Shown here: in pieces, positions 35,664 to 44,108 of the stretch
Position numbering within the stretch: the stretch's first letter is position 1
How the letters are laid out: every line of letters starts with the position of its first letter
Assembly: GCA_051846895.1 (NCBI GenBank)
Contig: JBPYCQ010000011.1
Location: forward strand, 1-64,000
Source of the DNA: CALKAL01 sp051846895
Lineage (GTDB): Bacteria; Bacillota; Bacilli; Bacillales; Alkalibacillaceae
DNA length: 64,000 nt
Direction of reading: 5' to 3'
Notes under the pieces: model-generated
Database searches by the model: none
Told to the model about the DNA's origin: nothing
What the model saw: the letters and a program-made list of their open reading frames with translations, nothing else
Made by a program: the position numbers and the translations under genes

Positions 35664-35834
35664 TTATATGTTTGGAAAATAAGGTTCATATTTGGGATTA
35701 GTATAATAAGGCGGCCTCTTCCAAATTAAAGGGGAATAAAACGGTTTCGAATTAGCATCGTAATAGATCGGAACTTTCTCCCCTGTGTTATTCATCAACA
35801 ATAGACGAACTTCTGGATTGTAATAACAATTCAT
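35664..35834 (-). CDS. Small Tyr/Pro/Asn-rich protein, possibly spore-associated
   Basis: The 56-residue product starts MNCYYNPEVRLLLMNNTGE and ends PKYEPYFPNI. It is rich in Tyr, Pro and Asn. ATG at 35834 has GGAGG seven bases upstream; the longer frame from 35852 has none. It precedes the cupin gene on the same strand by 70 bases. No family recognised. Confidence 0.6.
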   Translation of the reverse strand: MNCYYNPEVRLLLMNNTGEKVPIYYDANSKPFYSPLIWKRPPYYTNPKYEPYFPNI

Positions 35835-35919
35835 TCTAAGACCTCCGTTCACTTTTAGTACAACTAATTTATTCCAAAACCATTATGTTTGTGCCTGTAT
35901 CACTTCATCGGCGTAGGTA

Positions 35920-36444
35920 AAAATGATCTGAGTGCTCAAACTTAGGGTGTGAGTGCTCAAACTTGGGGCGTGAGTGCTCAAACTTGGGATGCGATTGCTC
36001 AAACTTGAGGTGTGAGTGCTCAAACTTGGGGTGTGAGTGCTTAAACTTGGGGTGTGAGTGCTTAAACTTGGGGTGCGATTGCTCAAACTTGGGGTGTGAG
36101 TGCTTAAACTTGAGGTGTGAGTGCTCAAACTTGGGGTGTGAGTGCTTAAACTTGAGGTGTGAGTGCTTAATCTTGGACCGTGAGTGCTCAAACTTGAGGT
36201 GTGAGTGCTTAAACTTGGACCGTGAGTGCTCAAACCTGGGGTGTGAGTGCTTAAACTTAGGGTGTGAGTGCTCAAAGTTGGCGTGTGATTGTTCAAAGTG
36301 GACCCCTGATTGTTCAAAGTTGGCGCGTGATTGTTCAAAGTGAACCCCTGATTGTTCAAAGTTGGCGCGTGATTGTTCAAAGTGAACCCCTGATTGTTCA
36401 AAGTTGGCGCGTATTTGTTCAAAGTGGACCTCTGATTGTTCAAA
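35920..36444 (-). repeat. 21-bp tandem array 4 (25 units, opposite orientation)
   Basis: Read on the - strand, 25 contiguous 21-bp units run from 36444 down to 35920. The first 8 carry TTTGAACAA cores and alternate two tail types. The remaining 17 carry a derived core, TTTGAGCACTC or TTTAAGCACTC, and CACCCCAAG- or CACCTCAAG-type tails. It is the longest array here and lies between two divergent genes (35834 and 36542), almost filling the 707-bp gap. The frames across it (FEQ or FKHSHPK-type heptads) arise from the unit length. Confidence 0.97.
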
Positions 36445-36541
36445 CTCAGTGGTGTGACTGGCCTCATTTTTCAATACAAGCACGGCACCTACCCATTTCA
36501 CATATTGTAAAAAGAATGATGACTTTGAAAGGATGACAAAA

Positions 36542-37450
36542 GTGTCTGAACAAAATAATCCTTATCCGATGTACCCGAACTATGGAAAAATTACGAAATA
36601 TGAGGAGGTGCCACTCACCGTTCCAGAACAGCGTCAATTTCGGCAACCTGGGATTGAAGGCTGTATGGTACCAAGACCTATTGTTGAAGACCCTACTTAC
36701 AAGGGTTCTGGAAAACTAGAAGGGAAAATTGCATTAATTACTGGTGGAGATAGTGGTATGGGGGCGGCAGCAGCTATAGCTTTTGCAAAAGAGGGTGCAG
36801 ATGTTGCTATTGCATACTTAGACGAACATGATGACGCGAATCGTACCAAGAAAAGAATTGAAGAATTAGGGAGGCGTTGTTTACTTTTACCTGGTGACTT
36901 AAGAGAAAAAGAACAGTGTGTTCAAATTGTAGAAAAAACAGTTGATACATTTGGCGAGCTTCATATTCTTTGTAACCACGTGGGCATTCAATTCCAACAG
37001 TTAAATTTACTAGATATTTCTGATGAGCAGTTTGACAATACATTTAAAGTCAATATTTACTCACATTTTTACACGACACGTGCAGCATTAAAATACTTAA
37101 AAAGTGGCAGTTCAATTATTAATACAGCATCTGTTGTTGCCTATGAAGGTAACGAACAGTTGATAGACTACACCGCAACAAAAGCTGCAAATGTTGGCTT
37201 CACTAGAGCTTTAGCCAGGAATTTATCAGACCAAGGAATAAGAGTTAATGCGATTGCACCAGGAAAGATTTGGACACCACTTATTCCCGCAAGCTTCTCT
37301 GCAGATCAAGTGCCACTTGTCGACAATCTGCTAGACAGACAAGGTCAACCTTTTGAAGTTGCCCCAACCTTTGTATATCTAGCATCTAACGATTCCCGGT
37401 TTGTTACAGGGCAAGTACTTCATGTAAATGGCGGGCAGGTTTTTGGCTAA
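36542..37450 (+). CDS. SDR family oxidoreductase (YhdF/general-stress type)
   Basis: The 302-residue NAD(P)-dependent dehydrogenase has the cofactor motif TGGDSGMG (about residues 64-71) and NHVG in the NNAG position. The catalytic Ser is in NTASVVAYEG and the YTATK Tyr-Lys pair follows. A ~55-residue N-terminal extension (YPMYPNYGKI, PRPIVEDPTYKGSGKLEGK) marks the group that includes B. subtilis YhdF/YdaD general-stress proteins. GTG 36542 has AAAGGA eight bases upstream, whereas ATG 36533 abuts that site. Substrate unknown. Confidence 0.9.
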   Translation: MSEQNNPYPMYPNYGKITKYEEVPLTVPEQRQFRQPGIEGCMVPRPIVEDPTYKGSGKLEGKIALITGGDSGMGAAAAIAFAKEGADVAIAYLDEHDDANRTKKRIEELGRRCLLLPGDLREKEQCVQIVEKTVDTFGELHILCNHVGIQFQQLNLLDISDEQFDNTFKVNIYSHFYTTRAALKYLKSGSSIINTASVVAYEGNEQLIDYTATKAANVGFTRALARNLSDQGIRVNAIAPGKIWTPLIPASFSADQVPLVDNLLDRQGQPFEVAPTFVYLASNDSRFVTGQVLHVNGGQVFG

Positions 37451-37456
37451 AATATA

Positions 37457-37502
37457 AAAATCACACCTTGTGTGACTTTCTCACATAAGGTGTGATTTTT
37501 TT
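37457..37502 (+). terminator. Terminator after the SDR gene
   Basis: AAAAATCACACCTTGTGTGA (37457-37476) pairs with TCACATAAGGTGTGATTTTT (37481-37500), with a T-run. Strong stem; may also serve the opposing lipoprotein gene. Confidence 0.85.
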
Positions 37503-37533
37503 AACCTAGCTGAACACGCAATCTTCTTTTAAA

Positions 37534-38088
37534 TTACATATACTCTTTGACTAATTCAAAACATCTTTCTTTCGTAACCTCTGCTTGAGTTGAGACATAT
37601 GTGTATGATTCGAGTGACCCGCCTTCATATTTCAATGATTCCTCTTTCGCAGATTCATCACGCTGTTTAATCCACTCACGTTGTTCTTCTCTTAACTTTT
37701 CCATATTCTCAGGACTCAATTGTTCTATAAGCACTCCATATACTTCATTTAATGCTTCATCCCATTTTGCGTATATTTCATTAGCCGCTTCTTCCATTTC
37801 TAATGTCGTATCTGCTTCATCAAGTAAACTTTTCATTTCATTTTCAAGCTTATTAAGATTTTGAATATACTCTTCCTTAAGTTCTTCATTTTGCAAATCG
37901 CCAGTTTCTACATTCGTTAATTTGCCACTATCCTTTTCGCTGGCTGCATTTTCTCCCTCAACATCTGAAGGCTGCTCATCAATAGGATCTTCTTCCTTGT
38001 TTGAACTTGAATCATCTGTTGAATCCGAACATGCACTTAATCCAAACATTAAGGCAATAAGAATAAATAAAAATGTTTTCCTGCTCAA
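37534..38088 (-). CDS. Lipoprotein with LprI/DUF1311-like domain
   Basis: The 184-residue lipoprotein has a type II signal peptide ending GLSAC (Cys about residue 20) and an acidic linker (21-60). An alpha-helical domain (about 65-184) has the DUF1311/LprI pattern WDEALNEVYGVLIEQL...LREEQREWIKQRDE. The family includes lysozyme-inhibitor LprI proteins. The TTG start at 38088 is preceded by AAAAGGAG. It lies downstream of the second sigma/anti-sigma pair on the same strand and may be part of its output (inference). Confidence 0.82.
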   Translation of the reverse strand: MSRKTFLFILIALMFGLSACSDSTDDSSSNKEEDPIDEQPSDVEGENAASEKDSGKLTNVETGDLQNEELKEEYIQNLNKLENEMKSLLDEADTTLEMEEAANEIYAKWDEALNEVYGVLIEQLSPENMEKLREEQREWIKQRDESAKEESLKYEGGSLESYTYVSTQAEVTKERCFELVKEYM

Positions 38089-38152
38089 TTTTCTACTCCT
38101 TTTCTGCTACTAATACTAGAATTTCTGCTGCTACCACCATTAAAAATGGCTA

Positions 38153-39124
38153 TTAATTAATCGGAATTAGTTTATCATATAATAGTTTATCTTCAAAATC
38201 TTGAGGAACTAAATAGTGTCTTTCTTCTGTCATATCAACTCCAAAAAATCTAACGTATGATACGTCGCCAGAACTGTTACTCGTAAAGGCCGATGAATAT
38301 AAGTATTCGTCTCCACCTTCTGATCTTATTATAAATTTAATATCTTCACTCTCGCTCTGTGACAAGTCATAATAAACCGTAGTGGAGATTGGCGTTGACA
38401 CTACCTTTTCAATCGTAATTTTGTCACCAGTTGATAAAGTAATAGTTTTGTTTATTTCAAATATCTCTTTATCCTTCAGCAATTGTGCCTGAGACATTTC
38501 AACTTCAAAAGTCCACGGCTGTTCTATCGTTGTTCTATGTTTCCATGTATCATAACTGATTTCAATTTGCAGATTTTGAGTATTTACCGATTCATTTAAT
38601 TCGATATCATTATAAATCGTATACATAGATTTAGTTAACTCAATCGATTGTGCACCAGTAAAATCTGTGTAGTCTTGACCATTAATCCTTACTGACGGAA
38701 ATATTTGTGTTTTATAATCAAAATCAACTGATTTCGCTGGTTCAAAAGTTGCGCTTAAGAAAAGCTGTTTATCGTCCATCATCACTTCATTTAATGTCAA
38801 TTTACCAAGGTGATTTTCTGCTGTTTCTCCAATAGCGGTCTTATATGATGAATAATCTGTTTTTTCATTTGTACTTATATATTTTTCAATAGCCTCACCA
38901 ATAAAAGGAATGCTCGCTAAAACACCTGTCTGAATGGTAACTGTTAAACTTAGACCTATTACGGCAGCTGCAATGATTGAGTTAAGCCATTTTTTCTGAC
39001 CTTTAGGAGAGATTTTCTTTTTCGCTTGTTTCAAAATCCTTTTTTCCTCAAGCCTTGATAACGGTTTCTCTTCAAATTCACTTAAATCAATATTCGCATG
39101 ATTTAAATCTTTAAAAACGGACAT
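38153..39124 (-). CDS. DUF4179-domain membrane protein, probable anti-sigma factor (copy 2)
   Basis: The 323-residue protein has a cytoplasmic N-terminus (1-45) and a membrane helix (about 46-66, WLNSIIAAAVIGLSLTVTIQ). The DUF4179-type ectodomain begins ASIPFIGEAIEKYI. The start is ATG 39124, with GAGG nine bases upstream and five bases after the sigma stop. The earlier ATG at 39139 lacks a ribosome site. Same architecture as 32405-33466. Confidence 0.82.
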   Translation of the reverse strand: MSVFKDLNHANIDLSEFEEKPLSRLEEKRILKQAKKKISPKGQKKWLNSIIAAAVIGLSLTVTIQTGVLASIPFIGEAIEKYISTNEKTDYSSYKTAIGETAENHLGKLTLNEVMMDDKQLFLSATFEPAKSVDFDYKTQIFPSVRINGQDYTDFTGAQSIELTKSMYTIYNDIELNESVNTQNLQIEISYDTWKHRTTIEQPWTFEVEMSQAQLLKDKEIFEINKTITLSTGDKITIEKVVSTPISTTVYYDLSQSESEDIKFIIRSEGGDEYLYSSAFTSNSSGDVSYVRFFGVDMTEERHYLVPQDFEDKLLYDKLIPIN

Positions 39125-39128
39125 ATGA

Positions 39129-39668
39129 TTATCCCTCATTTCTTCTTAATAATCTATCTTTTAACTTCTTTCTCCCACGAGAGAGCTTATTATGGACCCA
39201 AGATTGTTTAGTATTATAATGAGTTGCGATCTCACTAGTAGGCATGTTTTCAAAATAATATTTTCTAAAAATATGTTGTTCAACCTCTGATAAACTTTTT
39301 ATCAAGTCTTCCAGATCATAGATGTCAGAGTCAGAAGAGCTTTCATTCGCTATCTTTTCATTGTGTTCAACTGCACTTACGAGATTCCTTTCTTGCTCAC
39401 TCTTTCTGAGATAATCAATCGCTCTATATCTAGCAATAGCAGCAATCCACTGTTTGAATTCATTTTTAGTAGAATCAAATGATTGAATGTTAAACCATAT
39501 CGAAACGAGTACATCTGCCAGACATTCCTCTATATCATGTTGATTACGATGAAGGTATTTACGTATGACCGCGTGGAGTAAACCGCCATACGTTTGAAGT
39601 ACAAATGTAAGACTCTCTTCATTTTTTAAAATTAATTGTTCCACAACGTTTTCTTCCGTAATGCGCAC
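39129..39668 (-). CDS. ECF-type RNA polymerase sigma factor (copy 2)
   Basis: The 179-residue sigma factor has region 2 (HDIEECLADVLVSIWFNIQSF, then KQWIAAIARYRAIDYLRK) and region 4 with helix-turn-helix NMPTSEIATHYNTKQSWVHNKLSRGRKKLKDRL. GTG at 39668 has GGAGGG upstream. The layout matches the copy at 31854, but region 4 differs in the recognition helix, so target promoters probably differ. Confidence 0.9.
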   Translation of the reverse strand: MRITEENVVEQLILKNEESLTFVLQTYGGLLHAVIRKYLHRNQHDIEECLADVLVSIWFNIQSFDSTKNEFKQWIAAIARYRAIDYLRKSEQERNLVSAVEHNEKIANESSSDSDIYDLEDLIKSLSEVEQHIFRKYYFENMPTSEIATHYNTKQSWVHNKLSRGRKKLKDRLLRRNEG

Positions 39669-39728
39669 TACTTACCCTCCTTTTTCCCTCTCTACAAAGT
39701 AATACGTTTCAAGTGAATAAAACCTATC

Positions 39729-39760
39729 AAAAAAATAAACCGACAGAAAAAACTGCCGGT
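39729..39760 (-). terminator. Terminator upstream of the sigma gene
   Basis: CCGACAG (39740-39746) pairs with CTGCCGG (39753-39759), with one G-T pair. On the - strand it is followed by TTTATTTTTTT. It insulates the sigma gene from the ABC operon. Confidence 0.7.
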
Positions 39761-39792
39761 GAATATACACATTTATATATTTAATTTTCAAT

Positions 39793-39830
39793 ATAAAATC
39801 CATCAGTTCTGTTAAAATGATGGATTTTAT
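39793..39830 (-). terminator. Hairpin after the ABC permease gene
   Basis: ATAAAATCCATCA (39793-39805) and TGATGGATTTTAT (39818-39830) form a perfect 13-bp stem with a 12-base loop just after the permease stop. Confidence 0.7.
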
Positions 39831-39836
39831 GTTAAT

Positions 39837-40571
39837 TTAATTTTCTTGTTTTCCTCTTATATACACGGCTAGTGCCATAAAAATAACTAAATATCCTAAT
39901 AACAATAAATAGCTTTTTAATTCAGGAGCATTTCCAAGTACAATTTCCCACGCTCCACTTGCAAAATGAAAAGATGGCAACCACTGAGCAATATTTTGTA
40001 GAAATTCTGGAAAAATCCAAATTGGCATCCACATACCACCTAATACTGCAATAACTAAATAAATAATATTGCTCACACCGCTTGCTGTTTCAACCTTCTT
40101 CATTGTACCAATTAACGAACCTAATGCTAAAAACGGAATAGATGCTACTAAAATCCATAAGCCCGAAAAAAACCATTGCCCAAATGTTAAGGTCACATCA
40201 TTAATTAAAAATCCAGCTAAAAAAACTATGATAATTGATAAAATATGCATAGAAAGTTGACCGAACATTTTTGAAGAAAAATATCCCCAAGCTGAAAACG
40301 GCGTAATTTTCATAAACGTTGACCAACCCTCAGTTTGTTCTTGGACCATACGAATGCCGAAATTCATAATCGCAGACCCCATCACACTGAAGGTCGTCAT
40401 CGACATTAAATAATAAGCCTGCCATTCCGCTTCATCAGGGACACCTGTATTCACTATGTTTGTAAAGATAAAATAGAATAATATCGGCATGAGCAAAGAC
40501 CAAAAAACAAAATAAGGATTTCGAAATATACGAATGATTTCATACTTGCTTTGAGTCATCATAGCGTTCAT
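39837..40571 (-). CDS. ABC-2 type transporter permease
   Basis: The 244-residue membrane protein has six hydrophobic segments and the ABC-2 pattern: IIRNPYFVFWSLLMPILFY-type start, then MVQEQTEGWSTFMKITPFS and the final GNAPELKSYLLLLGYLVIF. The ATG at 40571 follows AGGAGG, one base after the stop of the ATPase gene. It forms a drug/lipid-type exporter with 40573-41475. Confidence 0.9.
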   Translation of the reverse strand: MNAMMTQSKYEIIRIFRNPYFVFWSLLMPILFYFIFTNIVNTGVPDEAEWQAYYLMSMTTFSVMGSAIMNFGIRMVQEQTEGWSTFMKITPFSAWGYFSSKMFGQLSMHILSIIIVFLAGFLINDVTLTFGQWFFSGLWILVASIPFLALGSLIGTMKKVETASGVSNIIYLVIAVLGGMWMPIWIFPEFLQNIAQWLPSFHFASGAWEIVLGNAPELKSYLLLLGYLVIFMALAVYIRGKQEN

Positions 40572-40572
40572 T

Positions 40573-41475
40573 TTATACGACCTCCTGATGTGTGGAAGTT
40601 AAATGTTCAAAGGCTTCTTCTAATCGGCCTTGCTCAATAAAAATATTTCTCGCATCTATATTGTGTTGGAATATAAGTGCAAGTACTGCATCCGTATCAC
40701 CTGTAATAACATATATGCGTCCTTCTTTTTCAAAACATTTTATGACCTCGTTAAATGAGTTCAACTGGTCAATGACGTTATGATCATTGGTTTCAAAAGA
40801 TACACTTCTAGTTGCGATTTTATGTTTGATTTCTGCCGGCTTACCATCTGCAATGATTTCTCCGTTATTAAAAAGGATAATTCGATCGGAAAAATCATCA
40901 GCTTCTTGGAGATAATGAGTTGTGAATATGATCGTTTTCCCTTGTTTTTTTAACGTTTGAATCTTTTCCCAAAAAATCCTTCTTGCCGTAATATCCAGTC
41001 CTACTGTCGGTTCGTCCAAAAATAACAAGTCAGGATCTCCAGCAAGCGCTAACGCAAATCCTACTCTTCTTTTTTGACCACCTGACAGCTTGTTTGCCCA
41101 TTTCTTCAATTCATCGTCAGTTAAACCTGTTATTGATATAAGTTCTTCTAGCGAGAGTGGGGATGAATAATAGCTTCGAACCATATCAATAATTTCTCGA
41201 ACTCTAAGTTTATCAACAACACTCACTTCTTGTAACATCGCTCCAATTCGATTACGAACATCTAATTCTTTTGGGCTTTTACCAAATACTTTTATTTCCC
41301 CTTGAGAAGGTTCTAATAATCCTAACATCATTGAAACTGTTGTCGTTTTTCCAGCACCGTTTGGACCGAGTATAGCAACCGTCGACCCTTTCTCAATTGA
41401 GAATGAGACATCGTTGACGGCGGTTGTTTTGCCAAATATTTTTGAAACGCCTTCCAATTGAACTAATTCTTCCAC
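40573..41475 (-). CDS. ABC transporter ATP-binding protein
   Basis: The 300-residue ATPase has Walker A GPNGAGKTT (about residues 38-46), signature LSGGQKRR (~131-138), Walker B LLFLDEPTVGLD and H-loop TTHYLQEAD. The ~80-residue C-terminal extension is typical of drug-exporter (DRA-type) ATPases. GTG at 41475 has GGGGG about 10 bases upstream. A perfect palindrome lies 19 bases before the start. Confidence 0.93.
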   Translation of the reverse strand: MEELVQLEGVSKIFGKTTAVNDVSFSIEKGSTVAILGPNGAGKTTTVSMMLGLLEPSQGEIKVFGKSPKELDVRNRIGAMLQEVSVVDKLRVREIIDMVRSYYSSPLSLEELISITGLTDDELKKWANKLSGGQKRRVGFALALAGDPDLLFLDEPTVGLDITARRIFWEKIQTLKKQGKTIIFTTHYLQEADDFSDRIILFNNGEIIADGKPAEIKHKIATRSVSFETNDHNVIDQLNSFNEVIKCFEKEGRIYVITGDTDAVLALIFQHNIDARNIFIEQGRLEEAFEHLTSTHQEVV

Positions 41476-41493
41476 AAAGCATTACCCCCAATT

Positions 41494-41508
41494 TTTGCAA
41501 ATTGCAAA
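41494..41508. promoter_or_regulatory. Candidate operator upstream of the ABC exporter
   Basis: TTTGCAA-A-TTGCAAA is a perfect 15-bp inverted repeat 19 bases upstream of the ATPase start. It is likely bound by a dimeric repressor encoded elsewhere, since no regulator gene adjoins. Confidence 0.45.
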
Positions 41509-41687
41509 TCTTTGTATTAATCAAAATAAGGCAATGATCAAACACATTCTTTCACCATGTTTAAAATTAATATTAGCACAAAATATCTGAAAATAATCTA
41601 ACTTCAAAAAATATTTTTTTTATAAATATTTTAAACCTCTTACACCTCTCGTCTAAAATAAAAAAACAGGGGTACTCCCCTGTTTAA

Positions 41688-42533
41688 TCAGACTCCTCGT
41701 CCTGCCATTAATTCACTCTCTGTCAGTTTACTAATCTCCAAACCTTTCATCGGCGTGCCAATATCTTTTGACAGTTCACCGATTAAGGCATAATTTCTAA
41801 AATCCTCTGTTGCCTTGACAATGGCACGGGCAAATTTTTCTGGATTATCAGATTTAAAGATTCCTGAACCGACGAAAACCCCATCTGCACCAAGCTCCAT
41901 CATTAGAGCAGCATCTGCCGGAGTTGCGACACCGCCTGCTGCATAATTGACAACTGGAAGACGACCTGCTTCTCGAATCGCAAGTAATACATCATAAGGC
42001 GCACCTAGATTACGAGCCTCAACCATTAATTCATCGACACTCATGTGAACGATTTTATTAACTTCGGCATTCACCATGCGTAAATGACGAACCGCTTCAA
42101 CAATATTTCCTGTTCCTGGTTCACCTTTCGTACGAAGCATTTTAGCTCCTTCACCTAATCGACGGGCCGCTTCACCCAAATTACGTGCGCCACAAACAAA
42201 TGGAACGTTGTAGTCACTTTTTAATAGATGAAATTCCTCATCTGCTGGAGTGAGTACTTCACTTTCATCTATATAGTCCACTCCCATTGCTTCAAGAACA
42301 CGCGCTTCTGAAATATGACCTATCCTTACTTTGGCCATCACTGGAATAGTAACAGCCTTCTGTACTTCTTCAACGATACGCGGATCGGCCATACGAGCAA
42401 CCCCACCAGCTGCACGAATATCAGATGGTACACGTTCCAAGGCCATGACCGCCACAGCACCAGCCTGTTCCGCAACTTTTGCCTGTTCTGCATTTATGAC
42501 GTCCATAATGACGCCTCCGTATTTAAAATCCAT
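41688..42533 (-). CDS. pdxS: Pyridoxal 5'-phosphate synthase subunit PdxS, short N-terminus
   Basis: PdxS (281 residues) makes PLP from ribose 5-phosphate, glyceraldehyde 3-phosphate and ammonia. Active-site parts are intact: GGVIMDVINAEQA (Asp), IPVMAKVRIGH (first Lys), MLRTKGEPGTGN (second Lys), AAGGVATPADAALMM and GADGVFVGSGIF. Compared with my recollection of B. subtilis PdxS, about 13 N-terminal residues are missing; the helix there helps PdxT dock. The ATG at 42533 has GAAGGGGG upstream and an in-frame stop precedes it, so the short start is real. No pdxT follows; the next genes encode an ABC exporter. pdxR diverges upstream. Confidence 0.96.
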   Translation of the reverse strand: MDFKYGGVIMDVINAEQAKVAEQAGAVAVMALERVPSDIRAAGGVARMADPRIVEEVQKAVTIPVMAKVRIGHISEARVLEAMGVDYIDESEVLTPADEEFHLLKSDYNVPFVCGARNLGEAARRLGEGAKMLRTKGEPGTGNIVEAVRHLRMVNAEVNKIVHMSVDELMVEARNLGAPYDVLLAIREAGRLPVVNYAAGGVATPADAALMMELGADGVFVGSGIFKSDNPEKFARAIVKATEDFRNYALIGELSKDIGTPMKGLEISKLTESELMAGRGV

Positions 42534-42560
42534 TATATCTTCCCCCTTCTCTTAATTTTG

Positions 42561-42618
42561 ATTATAATGAAGTGTGACCATTTTAAAATAATCAGTTGTT
42601 AGATATTTGAGGTGGTCA
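42561..42618. promoter_or_regulatory. pdxS promoter and candidate PdxR sites
   Basis: A TATAAT lies on the - strand at 42561-42566 without a good -35 box, as expected for an activated promoter. TGACCA (42575-42580) and TGGTCA (42613-42618) form inverted half-sites in the divergent region. They contain GGTCA, reminiscent of known MocR/PdxR operators. Confidence 0.45.
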
Positions 42619-42633
42619 GATGGAGGTATGAAA

Positions 42634-44034
42634 ATGGAAATGCTACTTGTAAAGATAAATAAAAAGAGTGCTGTTCCACTTTATGAACAAATCTATCAGC
42701 AAATAAAGGAAGATATTATTGATGGAAAACTTGCTGTTGGTACCAAACTCCCTTCAAAACGGAAGCTTGAGGAATTCTTGAATGTCAGTCAAACGACGAT
42801 TGAACTTGCTTACGGTCAGCTATTAGCAGAAGGATTTATTTCTGCCATGCCGCGAAAAGGCTATTTTGTACAAGAAATTGAGGAATTATCTTACGTTCAA
42901 AAAGATGAAGCTCCACCTATGGAAAGTACGTTTCCAAAAGAAGATTATGATATTGATTTCTCTCCAGGAAAGATTGATCCTGATGCCTTTCCTTTTGCAC
43001 AATGGAGGAAATATGCAAGAGATTTAATAGAGCCGGCAAACAAACATATATTAATGCTTGGACATCAACACGGTGATATCGAGTTAAGACAAGAAATAGC
43101 ACGTTACTTATATCATTCACGAGGTGTCGAATGCTCACCTGAACAAATCATCGTCGGTTCAGGGACAGAACAGCTTTTACCACTTCTCATTCGTATACTT
43201 GGGGAAGATACGGTATATGCCATTGAGGATCCTGGATATCCACTTACCCATCACATCTTTCCTCTTAATCATCGAAAGGCGATCTCCATCCCTGTTGATG
43301 AAGAAGGAATGAATGTTGAAGTATTACAAAAGACTGAAGCAACGGTTGCATATGTTACTCCTTCGCACCAATTTCCAACAGGGACAGTCCTTACAGCTTC
43401 TAGACGTACAGCTTTACTTAATTGGGCCGCATCTAGTAAGGATCACTATATTATTGAGGATGATTATGACAGTGAATTTCGCTATACCGGACGTCCTATT
43501 CCCTCACTTCAAGGAATGGACCAAGCTAAGAAAGTCATTTATTTAAGTACATTTTCTAAGTCACTTATGCCATCTCTTCGTATTGCTTATATGGTACTGC
43601 CAACGATTATATTAGAAAAATATAGACAAGTATTTACTTATTACGCATCAACTGTGCCACGCTTTGACCAACAAATCTTAGCTCGGTTTATGGCTGATGG
43701 ACATTTTTCCCGTCATTTAAATCGTATGAGAAATTTATATAAAAGAAAGCTTCAACTGTTAACGGAAACATTACAAGACTATGCCCCAATAGTGACTTTT
43801 TCCGGAGACGAAGCTGGAATGCACATTATGATTCGTGTACATGTTGAGCAAGATGAGGAAACATTAATAGAAATGGCTAAAAAGAAACGAATTCTGATAA
43901 ATGGTCTTAACGAATATCGACTAAATTCGATTGAAAATACTCCGTCATTTCTAATTGGTTTTGGAGGAATACCCGAAGAGAGAATTTCTGAATCAATCCA
44001 TGCATTGATGGGGGCTTGGAATATTACTCGATAA
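42634..44034 (+). CDS. pdxR: MocR-type transcription factor PdxR
   Basis: The 466-residue protein fuses an N-terminal GntR winged helix (about 1-70, with VPLYEQIYQQIKEDI and TKLPSKRKLEEFLNVSQTTIELAYGQL) to a type I aminotransferase fold. The PLP-binding Lys lies in LSTFSKSLMPSLRIAY. Divergence from pdxS identifies it as PdxR, which senses PLP and controls pdxS. ATG 42634 has GGAGG seven bases upstream; TTG 42607 is too early. Confidence 0.93.
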   Translation: MEMLLVKINKKSAVPLYEQIYQQIKEDIIDGKLAVGTKLPSKRKLEEFLNVSQTTIELAYGQLLAEGFISAMPRKGYFVQEIEELSYVQKDEAPPMESTFPKEDYDIDFSPGKIDPDAFPFAQWRKYARDLIEPANKHILMLGHQHGDIELRQEIARYLYHSRGVECSPEQIIVGSGTEQLLPLLIRILGEDTVYAIEDPGYPLTHHIFPLNHRKAISIPVDEEGMNVEVLQKTEATVAYVTPSHQFPTGTVLTASRRTALLNWAASSKDHYIIEDDYDSEFRYTGRPIPSLQGMDQAKKVIYLSTFSKSLMPSLRIAYMVLPTIILEKYRQVFTYYASTVPRFDQQILARFMADGHFSRHLNRMRNLYKRKLQLLTETLQDYAPIVTFSGDEAGMHIMIRVHVEQDEETLIEMAKKKRILINGLNEYRLNSIENTPSFLIGFGGIPEERISESIHALMGAWNITR

Positions 44035-44108
44035 ATGTAAAGAAAACTATGTTTAATGTAAAAACTAATCTTTGCGATGAGGTTGCCAAATATTAATTAA
44101 GTTTCATT

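Noticed and set aside
35883..36536. 190-200-residue heptad-repeat proteins over array 4
   Set aside because: Overlapping frames are equally long, no signal peptide or ribosome site precedes them, and units drift without codon bias.
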